Source: Dehalococcoidia bacterium
GTDB lineage: Bacteria; Chloroflexota; Dehalococcoidia; GIF9; AB-539-J10
Direction: 5' to 3'
Assembly (NCBI GenBank): GCA_004377135.1
Contig: SOHS01000139.1
Span: 1-6,642 of the forward strand
Length of the DNA stretch: 6,642 nt
This document shows positions 1 through 6,107 of this stretch, piece by piece (position 1 is the stretch's first letter; each line of letters opens with the position of its first letter). A program made the position numbers and the translations under genes. The notes beneath the pieces were generated by a model. That model searched no databases. It was not told the origin of the DNA and was given only the letters and a program-made list of their open reading frames with translations.

Positions 1-208
1 GCAATTCCTCCGGCGGAGCTTCCAGAATGCCTCTCAGAGTCTTGAACCTCTTCATGGCTTCTTTGGCTTGCGGCTTACAGTCCCTGCGGGGCGTCCCCAG
101 CGTCAACAGCAGTTCCACAATTTCATAATCGAGAAACGCCGATAGCCCCGATTGATTGAACCTTTCCTTCAGTCTTTTCCTGTGACCTTCCTGGCTTTTA
201 ACTTCCAT
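1..208 (-). CDS. radC: RadC-family protein, N-terminal part (cut by window edge)
   Basis: This is the first 69 codons of a gene that runs off the left edge. The translation begins MEVKSQEGHRKRLKERF. It shows the RadC (UPF0758) N-terminus: a GHRxRL box at residues 8-13, then DYEIVELLL (28-35), the TPRRDCK box (39-45) and a following helix with LRGILEAPPEEL (58-69), which corresponds to the helix-hairpin-helix part of the family. The MPN/JAB metal-binding domain that normally follows is outside the window. RadC was named as a DNA repair protein, but its biochemical role is unsettled. The ATG at 208 is the only usual start after an in-frame stop at 245-247. No convincing Shine-Dalgarno lies at normal distance; the nearest purine-rich run is more than 20 bases upstream. 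It is divergent from cca. Confidence 0.85.
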   Translation of the reverse strand, partial: MEVKSQEGHRKRLKERFNQSGLSAFLDYEIVELLLTLGTPRRDCKPQAKEAMKRFKTLRGILEAPPEEL

Positions 209-238
209 GATTAAAACTGTCTTTCGTAACTCCCCTGA

Positions 239-259
239 CCCCTCTTACTTTAAGAGGGG
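239..259. repeat. Perfect 9-bp inverted repeat in radC leader
   Basis: The arms CCCCTCTTA (239-247) and TAAGAGGGG (251-259) are exact reverse complements separated by three bases. The repeat lies in the divergent radC/cca region, inside the inferred 5' leader of radC. No T-run follows on either strand, so it does not look like a terminator. It could be an operator or an RNA leader hairpin. Confidence 0.6.
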
Positions 260-304
260 AATTTCGGAATACGTTTGTTGTTACTCCTTATTGTTGACTA
301 CATT

Positions 305-334
305 ATTATATATATTAACCTATGGGTATGGAAA
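305..334 (-). promoter_or_regulatory. Candidate promoter for radC
   Basis: On the minus strand a perfect TATAAT -10 (305-310) sits 18 bases downstream of TTTCCA (329-334), which matches TTGACA at four of six positions. The predicted start near 298 would give a leader of about 90 nt containing the 239-259 inverted repeat. The region is AT-rich, so a chance TATAAT is possible. Confidence 0.4.
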
Positions 335-362
335 TCACGTTATACGATTGCAACGAAAGTGC

Positions 363-371
363 TGATATAAT
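363..371 (+). promoter_or_regulatory. Extended -10 promoter for cca
   Basis: TGATATAAT is a perfect extended -10 element: TGn at 363-365 and TATAAT at 366-371. No good -35 is seen at 16-18 bases upstream, as is typical for extended -10 promoters. Transcription would start around 377-380, essentially at the cca ATG (381), implying a leaderless or nearly leaderless mRNA. A separate TTGACT (294-299) lies further upstream but has no well-spaced -10. Confidence 0.5.
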
Positions 372-380
372 ACTAATGCA

Positions 381-1670
381 ATGAATTTAGCCCGACAAAT
401 AGAGCAATATCTACCCCAGCAACTCCTGGAGTTGGTCAAGGACATCAGCGGACAGGCTGCCGAGCGGGGAGAAAAGGTGTATCTCGTCGGTGGTATAGTA
501 CGGGACCTGCTTTTAGGTTATCCCAACTTCGACCTTGATCTGGTAGTCGAGGGCGATGCCGTGAAACTGGCTCAACAGGTGGCTGAAACCAGTCAGGCAA
601 GGTTGCTGGCCCACCGCCGCTTCGGCACCGCCAAGCTCAGATATGAGAAGTTCACCCTGGACCTGGCTACAGCACGAAAGGAGACTTATGCCAGACCGGG
701 GGCACTGCCTGCGGTCACCCCGGGCGCCATCAAGGATGACCTCATCCGTAGGGATTTCTCTATCAATGCTATGGCTGTATCTCTCGCTTCCAACGATTAT
801 GGGGAACTGGTTGACCCCCATCGAGGTAAAAGCGACTTAGAGCATCGGCTCATCCGTATTCTGCATCCCGGAAGTTTCAGCGATGATGCCACCAGGATTT
901 TACGAGGCGTGTGTTATGAACAACGGTTTGGTTTTGAATTCGAAGCACAGACCGCCCGCTTACTTAAGCGGGATATTACTATGCTGGATACAATAAGCGG
1001 CGACCGAATAAGGCACGAGCTGGAACACATTTTTGAGGAAAACCGACCAGAACTCGTTATAAAGCGCCTTGACGAGCTAGGAGTATTGCAAAGAATAAAC
1101 CCTTCCCTCAAAGGCGACAGTTGGATAGCTGAAAAATTTGACAGAGCCCGCCATCTAAAGAAGCCCGCCCAATTGCCCTCGCTCTATTTCTGCCTTCTTA
1201 TTTATTCATTTAGCGAAAGGGACATTGAGCGATTTCTCGCCCGTCTTAACATACCGGCAAAATTGTCCCGGGCCATGCGCGATACGCTCCGCCTCAAGGC
1301 CAGGCTTCCCCTCCTGGACAAGTCTTCCCTGAAACCCAGTGAGATCTATTACCTGCTCCGGGAATACGAGCTTTTGGCAATACAAGCAAATGCCATAGCC
1401 TCAGACGAAAAAGAAGGCACCCCATCCTTAATCGTACATCACCACCTCCAGCTGTTTCTCACAAAACTGCGCTATGTAAGAACTTCCCTCGACGGGGAAG
1501 AGCTAAAAAGACTGGGCATCTCCGCCGGACCTGAGATGGGAAAGGTCCTCCGGATATTGCACAAGGCAAAACTAGATGGAGAGGTTAGGACCAGGGCAGA
1601 TGAAAAAAACCTGGCTCTCTCTTTAAAAGCACGCGACTTCCCTACTGACCCTGAACCTCCTTGGGAGTGA
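381..1670 (+). CDS. cca: CCA tRNA nucleotidyltransferase (class II poly(A) polymerase family)
   Basis: This cytoplasmic class II nucleotidyltransferase adds or repairs the 3'-terminal CCA (or its A residues) of tRNA using CTP and ATP. The head domain has the VGGIVRDLLLG box (36-46), the catalytic carboxylates of DLDLVVEGD (D51 and D53), and a third acidic residue in FTLDLATAR (D94). RRDFSINAMA (123-132) and LVDPHRGK (143-150) follow. The base-selecting EDxxR motif reads DDATR (168-172). A C-terminal LGISAGPEMGKVLRIL segment (378-393) is the usual body/tail signature. There is no HD domain, and 429 residues is a normal length. The VVEGD subtype resembles enzymes that in some lineages act as A-adding partners, so CCA versus A-only specificity is open. 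Position 178 is Cys where relatives have Arg (VRF becomes VCY). ATG 381 is the first usual start after an in-frame TGA (363-365). It has no Shine-Dalgarno. Confidence 0.93.
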   Translation: MNLARQIEQYLPQQLLELVKDISGQAAERGEKVYLVGGIVRDLLLGYPNFDLDLVVEGDAVKLAQQVAETSQARLLAHRRFGTAKLRYEKFTLDLATARKETYARPGALPAVTPGAIKDDLIRRDFSINAMAVSLASNDYGELVDPHRGKSDLEHRLIRILHPGSFSDDATRILRGVCYEQRFGFEFEAQTARLLKRDITMLDTISGDRIRHELEHIFEENRPELVIKRLDELGVLQRINPSLKGDSWIAEKFDRARHLKKPAQLPSLYFCLLIYSFSERDIERFLARLNIPAKLSRAMRDTLRLKARLPLLDKSSLKPSEIYYLLREYELLAIQANAIASDEKEGTPSLIVHHHLQLFLTKLRYVRTSLDGEELKRLGISAGPEMGKVLRILHKAKLDGEVRTRADEKNLALSLKARDFPTDPEPPWE

Positions 1671-1691
1671 CTGGAGCGGGACATCCGGCCC

Positions 1692-1748
1692 TTGTCGTGT
1701 GACAACGCAGGGGACATACAGAATAATAGAGAGCTATCGTTACACGAC
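1692..1748. repeat. Inverted repeats in the cca/VTT convergent gap
   Basis: GTCGTGT (1694-1700) pairs perfectly with ACACGAC (1742-1748). The stem is prolonged by AACG (1704-1707) with CGTT (1738-1741) across a three-base bulge. A competing small hairpin, TTGTC-GTGT-GACAA (1692-1705), uses the same left arm. This lies between the convergent stops of cca (1670) and the VTT gene (1765). It may protect 3' ends or terminate weakly, but no T-tract is present on either strand, so I do not call it a terminator. Confidence 0.3.
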
Positions 1749-1764
1749 CTCTTTATCACCGAAA

Positions 1765-2355
1765 CTAGAATGGAAAGGGAGGGAGAAGATTCAAAATTTC
1801 CCCGCCAAAGTAGCAGATGACAAAATATTTGATAAACTTCGCTGGCCAGCAAGGCAAGAGGAACTTCCATAAGGGTAGTTTAGAGGCTCCGGCCAGGAGC
1901 CCAGCTATGTCAGTTAGAGGTTGAAGAGAGACGAGGAAAATGCCCCAGGGGCCATACCGTTGCATCCAGCCTACAAACCTATCGTATCCCGGTGTGCTTT
2001 CAGCGAGTACGATCCTCTTTCCCAGGTAGCCAGCATAATAACCAGTTATTTCCCCCAGGGTACCGGCTACGCTGGCTACCAAAACTACGAGAATCAGGTT
2101 ACAATTACATTGCTCTATTGCCCATAGCATAATGGAAATGTGGAATACCACCGGAACAAAGATGGCCGCGTTAGCCACCAATGTGACTCCAAAAACAATC
2201 AAATAAGCTATGGGGGCAAATCCCTCTGCCGGGATATCGAAATAAGTCGTTAAGTATTGGAGTAAAAAGTAGAAGCCGTAACTGACACCACTGAGGATGA
2301 CAATATAGAGTGCCATCTTAAGCCATCTATTTTGCTTCAGCCTTTCCATTACCAT
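1765..2355 (-). CDS. VTT/DedA-like (SNARE-associated) integral membrane protein
   Basis: This is a 196-residue hydrophobic protein of the VTT (formerly SNARE-associated/DedA) superfamily, whose members sit in the cytoplasmic membrane and in several cases act in lipid scrambling or transport. A short basic N-terminus (KQNRWLK) precedes hydrophobic stretches at about 13-34, 47-77, 86-107, 136-157 and 165-188. The family signature is visible in GEITGYYAGYLGKR (101-114) and in the later block QPLTDIAGLLAGASKLP (145-161), followed by KFLLPCWPAKFIKY. It is the last gene of the minus-strand cluster, 22 bases after ispE. The start ATG 2355 has only a weak CAGG ribosome site; an in-frame ATG lies two codons later at 2349. 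The substrate cannot be predicted. It may be cotranscribed with ispE, but a shared function is only conjecture. Confidence 0.8.
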   Translation of the reverse strand: MVMERLKQNRWLKMALYIVILSGVSYGFYFLLQYLTTYFDIPAEGFAPIAYLIVFGVTLVANAAIFVPVVFHISIMLWAIEQCNCNLILVVLVASVAGTLGEITGYYAGYLGKRIVLAESTPGYDRFVGWMQRYGPWGIFLVSLQPLTDIAGLLAGASKLPLWKFLLPCWPAKFIKYFVICYFGGEILNLLPPFPF

Positions 2356-2361
2356 TAAATT

Positions 2362-2389
2362 ACCTGCCCCTGCAGGTCTAAAGACCCGC
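2362..2389 (-). promoter_or_regulatory. Two mutually exclusive hairpins at the ispE/VTT junction
   Basis: On the minus strand GCGGGTC-TTTA-GACCTGC (2389-2372) forms a 7-bp stem, including one G-U pair, over the ispE stop codon. The segment ACCTGC at its 3' side can instead pair with GCAGGT (2367-2362) in ACCTGC-AGGG-GCAGGT. The second stem covers the weak ribosome-binding region of the VTT gene. No T-run follows, so it is not a classical intrinsic terminator. A translational switch is conceivable; chance is also possible. Confidence 0.35.
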
Positions 2390-3280
2390 AGCTACATTTG
2401 TGTGTGGAAAAGAAGATGCCAGGTAGCACTCCAATCCTTGCTTTTTCAGTTGCGAAAACAGCTCGCGGGCTTTTCTCTCATCTGCGAAAAAAGTAAAAAG
2501 ACATGGTCCCGAGCCAGCGAGATAAACTCCTGGGGCCCCGGCTTCTTCCAGAGTCTTCCGATATTTGTCCAGCCCGGGGAAGAAATCAAAAGCTACTTTT
2601 TTGAAGACATTAAACATAAGACCAGGGTCAATCGCCTTCCCCTGCCTCAAAGATGACAAGGTCTTTTGAACAAACTGGCCTTCGGTGAAATAAGCAGCGT
2701 CTAAATTATTATACATTTGCTTTGTTTTGTTCAAGATTTTAGGTACCGGCGGCACCAGTAACACAAAGCAGGTTGAAGGCAACGATGGTAGGGGGGTTAT
2801 CTTTTCTCCCTTTCCTTCGACCAAAGCCGTGCCTTTATGGATAAAGAAGGGAACATCCGAGCCCAGCTTAGATGCTAAATGAACCAGCTCAGAAAGCGAC
2901 AACGCTAATACCCAAAGCTCATTTAGAGCCAAGAAGGTGGCAGCGGCGTCGCTGCTGCCACCACCCAATCCCACAGCCCAGGGTATATGCTTGCGAAGTT
3001 CGATTCGTGCCCCCCGACTATATTTCGTGCTTTCCTTAAGGAGGGTGGCTGCCTGTATTACCAGGTTATCGCGATTCAAACTGGGCTCAGCACATTCAAA
3101 GCATATTTCCTCGTCTAATTGAAAATTGAGGACATCGCATAAGTCTATTGACTGAACAATACTGGAGATTAGGTGATAATCATTATTCTTGCCCAGCACT
3201 TCGAGGACGAGGTTTATTTTAGCCGGGGCATAAACAGTCAACACTATAATCTTTTTGAAAAGGGAGCAAAGATTTTCCAT
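2378..3280 (-). CDS. ispE: 4-diphosphocytidyl-2-C-methyl-D-erythritol kinase
   Basis: IspE is a GHMP kinase of the MEP (non-mevalonate) isoprenoid pathway. It phosphorylates the 2-hydroxyl of CDP-methylerythritol with ATP. With residues numbered from the ATG at 3292, it shows YAPAKINLVLEVLG (21-34, with the substrate-site lysine), the ATP-binding loop IPWAVGLGGGSSDAAA (103-118), LGSDVPFF with the catalytic aspartate (143-150), and the C-terminal GVYLAGSGPCLF (255-266). The usual DGYH turn after the first motif reads NNDYH, lacking the glycine. The start is ambiguous. ATG 3292 has a ribosome site too close. ATG 3280 (used here, 300 residues) follows GGAGG by five bases. GTG 3244 shares its G with the rsmA stop (TAGTG) and would best match the family N-terminus (288 residues). 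All options couple it to rsmA. Confidence 0.93.
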   Translation of the reverse strand: MENLCSLFKKIIVLTVYAPAKINLVLEVLGKNNDYHLISSIVQSIDLCDVLNFQLDEEICFECAEPSLNRDNLVIQAATLLKESTKYSRGARIELRKHIPWAVGLGGGSSDAAATFLALNELWVLALSLSELVHLASKLGSDVPFFIHKGTALVEGKGEKITPLPSLPSTCFVLLVPPVPKILNKTKQMYNNLDAAYFTEGQFVQKTLSSLRQGKAIDPGLMFNVFKKVAFDFFPGLDKYRKTLEEAGAPGVYLAGSGPCLFTFFADERKARELFSQLKKQGLECYLASSFPHTNVAAGL

Positions 3281-4158
3281 AGCTCCCTCCATTCCTCCAG
3301 GCTAAGAGTTTCAGCTCGCCGTTCACCTTCTATTCCAGTCTTCTCCAGTAATAAGGTAACCTGGCTGGGCGGCATCTCTAACGAGTGAGCCAGAGAATTG
3401 CGAAGCTGCTTACGAGGAGAACTGAAACCATGCATAACTACATCAAAAAAACTAGCGGCATTGGGGACCTCGATAGGCGGCTGAGAATAAACATCCAGGC
3501 GTAAAATAACTGAATCCACCTTCGGCGGGGGATAAAAACTTGCCGCTGGCACATAGGATATAATACTGGGCCTGCTATAAAACTGAGTCTTAACACTGAG
3601 CAAGCTCATATTACCAGGGGTAGCAACCATAGCTTCACCAACTTCCTTCTGTACCATTACTATCATCTCTGAGGGTTGGGGTAGCGCCTCGAAAAAATGG
3701 CGCAATAATGGCGAAGTAATGTAATAAGGAAGATTAGCTATAACTTTGTAACCTTGGAAAAGTGCGGAGACGGCTAACTTACTTTCTAGAATTTGCCGGG
3801 GGGTAACCCTAAGTATATCAGCATGGATAATTTTGACATCGGGGAAGGCGGCCAGTCGTCTTTTCAGCAGGGCAACTAATTTGGAATCAAGCTCAACAGC
3901 AATGACCTGGGCTCCTTGTTTGGCTAACCCTTCAGTTAATATACCCAGGCCTGGACCTACCTCAACTACAATGTCCCCGGCGCTAAGCTCAGCAGCAGAT
4001 AGAATACGCTCTAATACAGTTTCATCTATAAGGAAATGTTGCCCTAAGCTTTTTTTCGGTTTGACACCAAATTGGCGAAGTAATTGCCGATAAAAAAGCG
4101 TCAGTTTATCCGAACAATTGATAGAAGCCCTTGCCCACTTTCTTTCCTGTGTATCCAA
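3244..4158 (-). CDS. rsmA: 16S rRNA (adenine1518-N6/adenine1519-N6)-dimethyltransferase
   Basis: RsmA/KsgA uses S-adenosylmethionine to dimethylate two adjacent adenines in the last hairpin of 16S rRNA, a late step and checkpoint in small-subunit assembly. Numbered from the most upstream possible start (4164), it shows KKSLGQHFLID (37-47), SAM motif I VEVGPGLG (67-74), AVELD (89-93), the catalytic NLPYYITSPLL (144-154), VQKEVGEAMV (171-180) and SPRKQLRNSLA (249-259). Length is normal for the family. No in-frame ATG exists at the front. The candidates are TTG 4164, TTG 4158 and CTG 4104. I chose TTG 4158 because AAGGA (4168-4172) lies nine bases upstream of it. The gene then overlaps the end of the hydroxyacyl-CoA dehydrogenase gene by 53 bases. 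The N-terminal extension before RQLLRQFG is long but plausible. Confidence 0.95.
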   Translation of the reverse strand: MDTQERKWARASINCSDKLTLFYRQLLRQFGVKPKKSLGQHFLIDETVLERILSAAELSAGDIVVEVGPGLGILTEGLAKQGAQVIAVELDSKLVALLKRRLAAFPDVKIIHADILRVTPRQILESKLAVSALFQGYKVIANLPYYITSPLLRHFFEALPQPSEMIVMVQKEVGEAMVATPGNMSLLSVKTQFYSRPSIISYVPAASFYPPPKVDSVILRLDVYSQPPIEVPNAASFFDVVMHGFSSPRKQLRNSLAHSLEMPPSQVTLLLEKTGIEGERRAETLSLEEWRELWKIFAPFSKRL

Positions 4159-4963
4159 TTTCAACCATCCTTTTCAATAATGGAGCTGGCTTATATCTTT
4201 CCCATCCAGTCTGCTGGTAAATCCCTTCCAAGAGGTCAACTATAACGTCTATACCAACCATGTCTGCCAGCTCGAATGGGCCCATAGGCCAGTTGTGTGA
4301 CAATTTCTCTATTTTATCTATATCCTCTATGCTGGCTAAATTCTCCTCCAATAGTTTGGCGGCCTCGTTCATAACCAAGGTTATTATCCTGTTGGTTACA
4401 AAGCCAGGGGAATCCTTAACCACGACTGTTTCCTTACCCAAGGATTTGATGAAATCGAGGCTTACTTCCACAGTCTCCTCTGATGTAAGCAGAGTCTTCA
4501 CTATTTCTACTCCCTTCATTAACGGCACGGGGTTCATAAAGTGTGTGCCGATAACCTTTTCGGGACGCCTGGTGGCAGAGGCCAGTAGACTTACTGGTAT
4601 TCCCGATGTGTTAGAAGCCAGAATTGTTTCCCTGGGGCAGACTTCTTCAAGCTGCCCAAATATCGGCAGCTTTACCTCCGCTCTTTCAAATACCGCCTCG
4701 ATAACGTAGTCAGCATCTTTGGCGGCATTCTTCATGTCAATCGAGGTCCGAAGTTTTGCCAGAGCTTCGTTCATCTCTTCTTGCTTCATTTTTTCCTTTT
4801 GCACAAATTTAACCAGGCTTGCTTTGATTATGCCCAGACCACGGTCCAGAAACTCCTGTTTTACGTCAATTATGGTTGTTTCATAGCCGGCCTGTGCCGA
4901 TACTTGAGCTATGCCGCTGCCCATAGTCCCAGAACCAATAACACATACCTTTTTTATTACCAT
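4106..4963 (-). CDS. 3-hydroxyacyl-CoA (3-hydroxybutyryl-CoA) dehydrogenase
   Basis: This NAD(P)-dependent enzyme interconverts (S)-3-hydroxyacyl-CoA and 3-oxoacyl-CoA, in beta-oxidation or its reverse. At 285 residues it has the size of stand-alone Hbd/PaaH proteins. The Rossmann domain has VIGSGTMGSGIAQ (8-20), with the aspartate D33 after the second strand suggesting NAD. SNTSGIPV (117-124), the GTHFMNPVPLMKGVEIV block (139-155) with the catalytic His141-Glu153 pair, and Asn191 in VTNRI follow. The C-terminal domain has NWPMGPFELADMVGID (224-239) and ends with the usual GKKVGKGFY. Many relatives have His rather than Trp before that PMGP. The start is well supported: GGGAGG (4972-4977) lies eight bases before ATG 4963. 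It begins 29 bases after the SDR stop and overlaps rsmA, so it is probably cotranscribed with both. Chain-length preference cannot be read from the sequence. Confidence 0.93.
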   Translation of the reverse strand: MVIKKVCVIGSGTMGSGIAQVSAQAGYETTIIDVKQEFLDRGLGIIKASLVKFVQKEKMKQEEMNEALAKLRTSIDMKNAAKDADYVIEAVFERAEVKLPIFGQLEEVCPRETILASNTSGIPVSLLASATRRPEKVIGTHFMNPVPLMKGVEIVKTLLTSEETVEVSLDFIKSLGKETVVVKDSPGFVTNRIITLVMNEAAKLLEENLASIEDIDKIEKLSHNWPMGPFELADMVGIDVIVDLLEGIYQQTGWERYKPAPLLKRMVEIGYTGKKVGKGFYQLFG

Positions 4964-4971
4964 GCCTATTG

Positions 4972-4977
4972 CCTCCC
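4972..4977 (-). promoter_or_regulatory. Strong ribosome-binding site of the hydroxyacyl-CoA dehydrogenase gene
   Basis: GGGAGG lies eight bases before ATG 4963. It is the best Shine-Dalgarno in the operon and shows that at least part of this genome uses canonical initiation. Confidence 0.7.
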
Positions 4978-4992
4978 AGATGATTGAATTCT

Positions 4993-5793
4993 CTATACCA
5001 TGGTATAACCACCATCGACGCTGATAGTCTGTCCAGTTATGAAGTCGGCTCGGCCTGAAGCCAAGAAGAGAACAGCATTGGCTATATCATCTGGTGTCCC
5101 CAGCCGTCCGAGAGGGATACCCTTGGCTATTTTCTCCAGTGCTTCTGGGGTGCCAAATATTTTCATCATATCATCCGTCCACATGCTCTCCGAAGCAGTA
5201 ACATCTCGGCTTGCAGGAATAACAACGCCCGGACAAATCACATTGACGTTTATCCCATAACGGCCAAGCTCCCTGGCTAGAGACTTTGTCATGGAAATCA
5301 AAGCACCCTTGCAGCCACTGTAAACGGCTTCTCTCAACTGACCTACTCTGGCAGCATCAGAACCAATGCTGATGATTTTTCCGTACTTTCGCTCAATCAT
5401 ATGGTCTAAAACGGCTCTAGTGCAATTTATATCGCTCCAAAAATTGCGGGCTATCTCCTTTTCCCAGTCCTCTCTGGATTTCCTTACAAAAAGGTCATCC
5501 TTGACCCAACCAACAACGTTGACCAGTATATCTACCTGGCCAAATTTATCCAGTGTTTGCTTTACCATCGCCTGCACCGAATTCCAGTCGGTTACATCCG
5601 TCCTTATATTCTCAACTTTGCCCTTGCCTAGAGCATTGGCCTCCTTAGCTACTTTAGCTCCTTGAGCTTCATCTAGTTCGGCTATAGCCACTTTCGCTCC
5701 TTGCTCAGCAAAAGCCAGAACGATACCCCGCCCAATATTGGAACCACCCCCAGTAACAATTGTTGTTTTACCTTCAAGCCCTAAGAAATCCAT
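4993..5793 (-). CDS. Short-chain dehydrogenase/reductase, BadH-like
   Basis: This 266-residue classical SDR is a cytoplasmic NAD(P)-dependent oxidoreductase. The cofactor loop is TGGGSNIG (14-21). Glu39 at the end of the second strand favours NAD over NADP. The catalytic tetrad is Asn117, Ser145 (in GSDAARVG), Tyr158 and Lys162 (YSGCK). CPG (187-189) and the C-terminal FITGQTISVDGG (251-262) complete the fold. The usual NNAG is replaced by NVVG (92-95). The run SDAARVG...EAVYSGCKG strongly recalls 2-hydroxycyclohexanecarboxyl-CoA dehydrogenase (BadH) as I remember it. Together with the neighbouring hydroxyacyl-CoA dehydrogenase and acyl-CoA synthetase, this suggests an alicyclic or acyl-CoA substrate, but SDR specificity cannot be fixed this way and a FabG-like 3-oxoacyl reductase is possible. 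ATG 5793 follows AGGAA by 11 bases. It is the first protein gene after the SRP RNA, 36 bases downstream. Confidence 0.88.
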   Translation of the reverse strand: MDFLGLEGKTTIVTGGGSNIGRGIVLAFAEQGAKVAIAELDEAQGAKVAKEANALGKGKVENIRTDVTDWNSVQAMVKQTLDKFGQVDILVNVVGWVKDDLFVRKSREDWEKEIARNFWSDINCTRAVLDHMIERKYGKIISIGSDAARVGQLREAVYSGCKGALISMTKSLARELGRYGINVNVICPGVVIPASRDVTASESMWTDDMMKIFGTPEALEKIAKGIPLGRLGTPDDIANAVLFLASGRADFITGQTISVDGGYTMV

Positions 5794-5794
5794 C

Positions 5795-5810
5795 TAGGAA
5801 TTTCTTCCTA
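5795..5810 (-). promoter_or_regulatory. GAAA-loop hairpin enclosing the SDR Shine-Dalgarno
   Basis: On the minus strand TAGGAA-GAAA-TTCCTA forms a 6-bp stem closed by a GNRA-type GAAA tetraloop, ending two bases before the SDR ATG (5793). The putative Shine-Dalgarno AGGAA (5805-5809) is its 5' arm, so folding would hide it. The stem is AU-rich and of modest stability. Confidence 0.4.
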
Positions 5811-5829
5811 TCTACTCCAAATTTCATAA

Positions 5830-6097
5830 GCCGTGCACCTGTTCTCGATTCCTAAACCGGGAAGCTGTCTTTGCCAGCTGGCTCCAACCAGGCAACTCTA
5901 TATCACACTGGAATTGCTATTTACCGCTGCTTCCTTCCGGACCTGACGGGGTTCATAGTCTCCAGTTGTATAGAACCCGATTATCAACACTGCTCAGCAA
6001 AAACAAATCTAGCCGGCCGTAAACCTCAAACAGGAATTCAGCCCCGCTATAGCGGCTTTCGGGTACAGGGCACCGCTAGCTCCCCGCCTAGCACGAC
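5830..6097 (-). ncRNA. ffs: Signal recognition particle RNA, large bacterial type
   Basis: This is the RNA scaffold of the signal recognition particle, which binds Ffh and targets membrane proteins during translation. The minus strand carries the universal SRP domain sequence CAGGTCCGGAAGGAAGCAG (within 5927-5946), with its GGAA tetraloop in helix 8. The 5' half carries the Alu-domain signature GTGCTAGGCGGGGAGCTAGC (6094-6075), then GGTGCCCTGTACCC and TCCGCTATAGC-like pairing, as in the long Bacillus-type RNA. The ends pair: GUCGUGC (6097-6091) with GCACGGC (5836-5830), and CCUGUUU with GAACAGG continues helix 5. Three further end pairs are possible, so the ends are uncertain by a few bases (5827-6100). 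The length of about 268 nt fits the large class. No terminator follows before the SDR gene. Confidence 0.95.
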
Positions 6098-6107
6098 TCA
6101 GTTCATG

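Noticed and set aside
294..322. TTGACT with AT-rich downstream sequence as a cca promoter
   Set aside because: No -10 hexamer occurs at 16-18 bases; the extended -10 at 363-371 is better, although the upstream element may still contribute.
1472..1870. 132-codon minus-strand frame over the end of cca and the VTT gene
   Set aside because: It is antisense to clearly conserved cca codons and out of frame with the VTT gene; a shadow frame.
4260..4709. 149-codon plus-strand frame
   Set aside because: It is antisense to the well-conserved hydroxyacyl-CoA dehydrogenase and has low-complexity, serine-rich content typical of a shadow.
4994..5007. 14-bp perfect palindrome TATACCATGGTATA at the end of the SDR gene
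   Set aside because: It encodes the common C-terminal Tyr-Thr-Met-Val and stop; coding constraint explains it better than an operator.
5776..5827. 17-codon minus-strand reading frame starting MKFGVDRKKF between the SRP RNA and the SDR
   Set aside because: It is out of frame with the SDR, has no ribosome-binding site, and begins right at the SRP RNA 3' end; likely chance.
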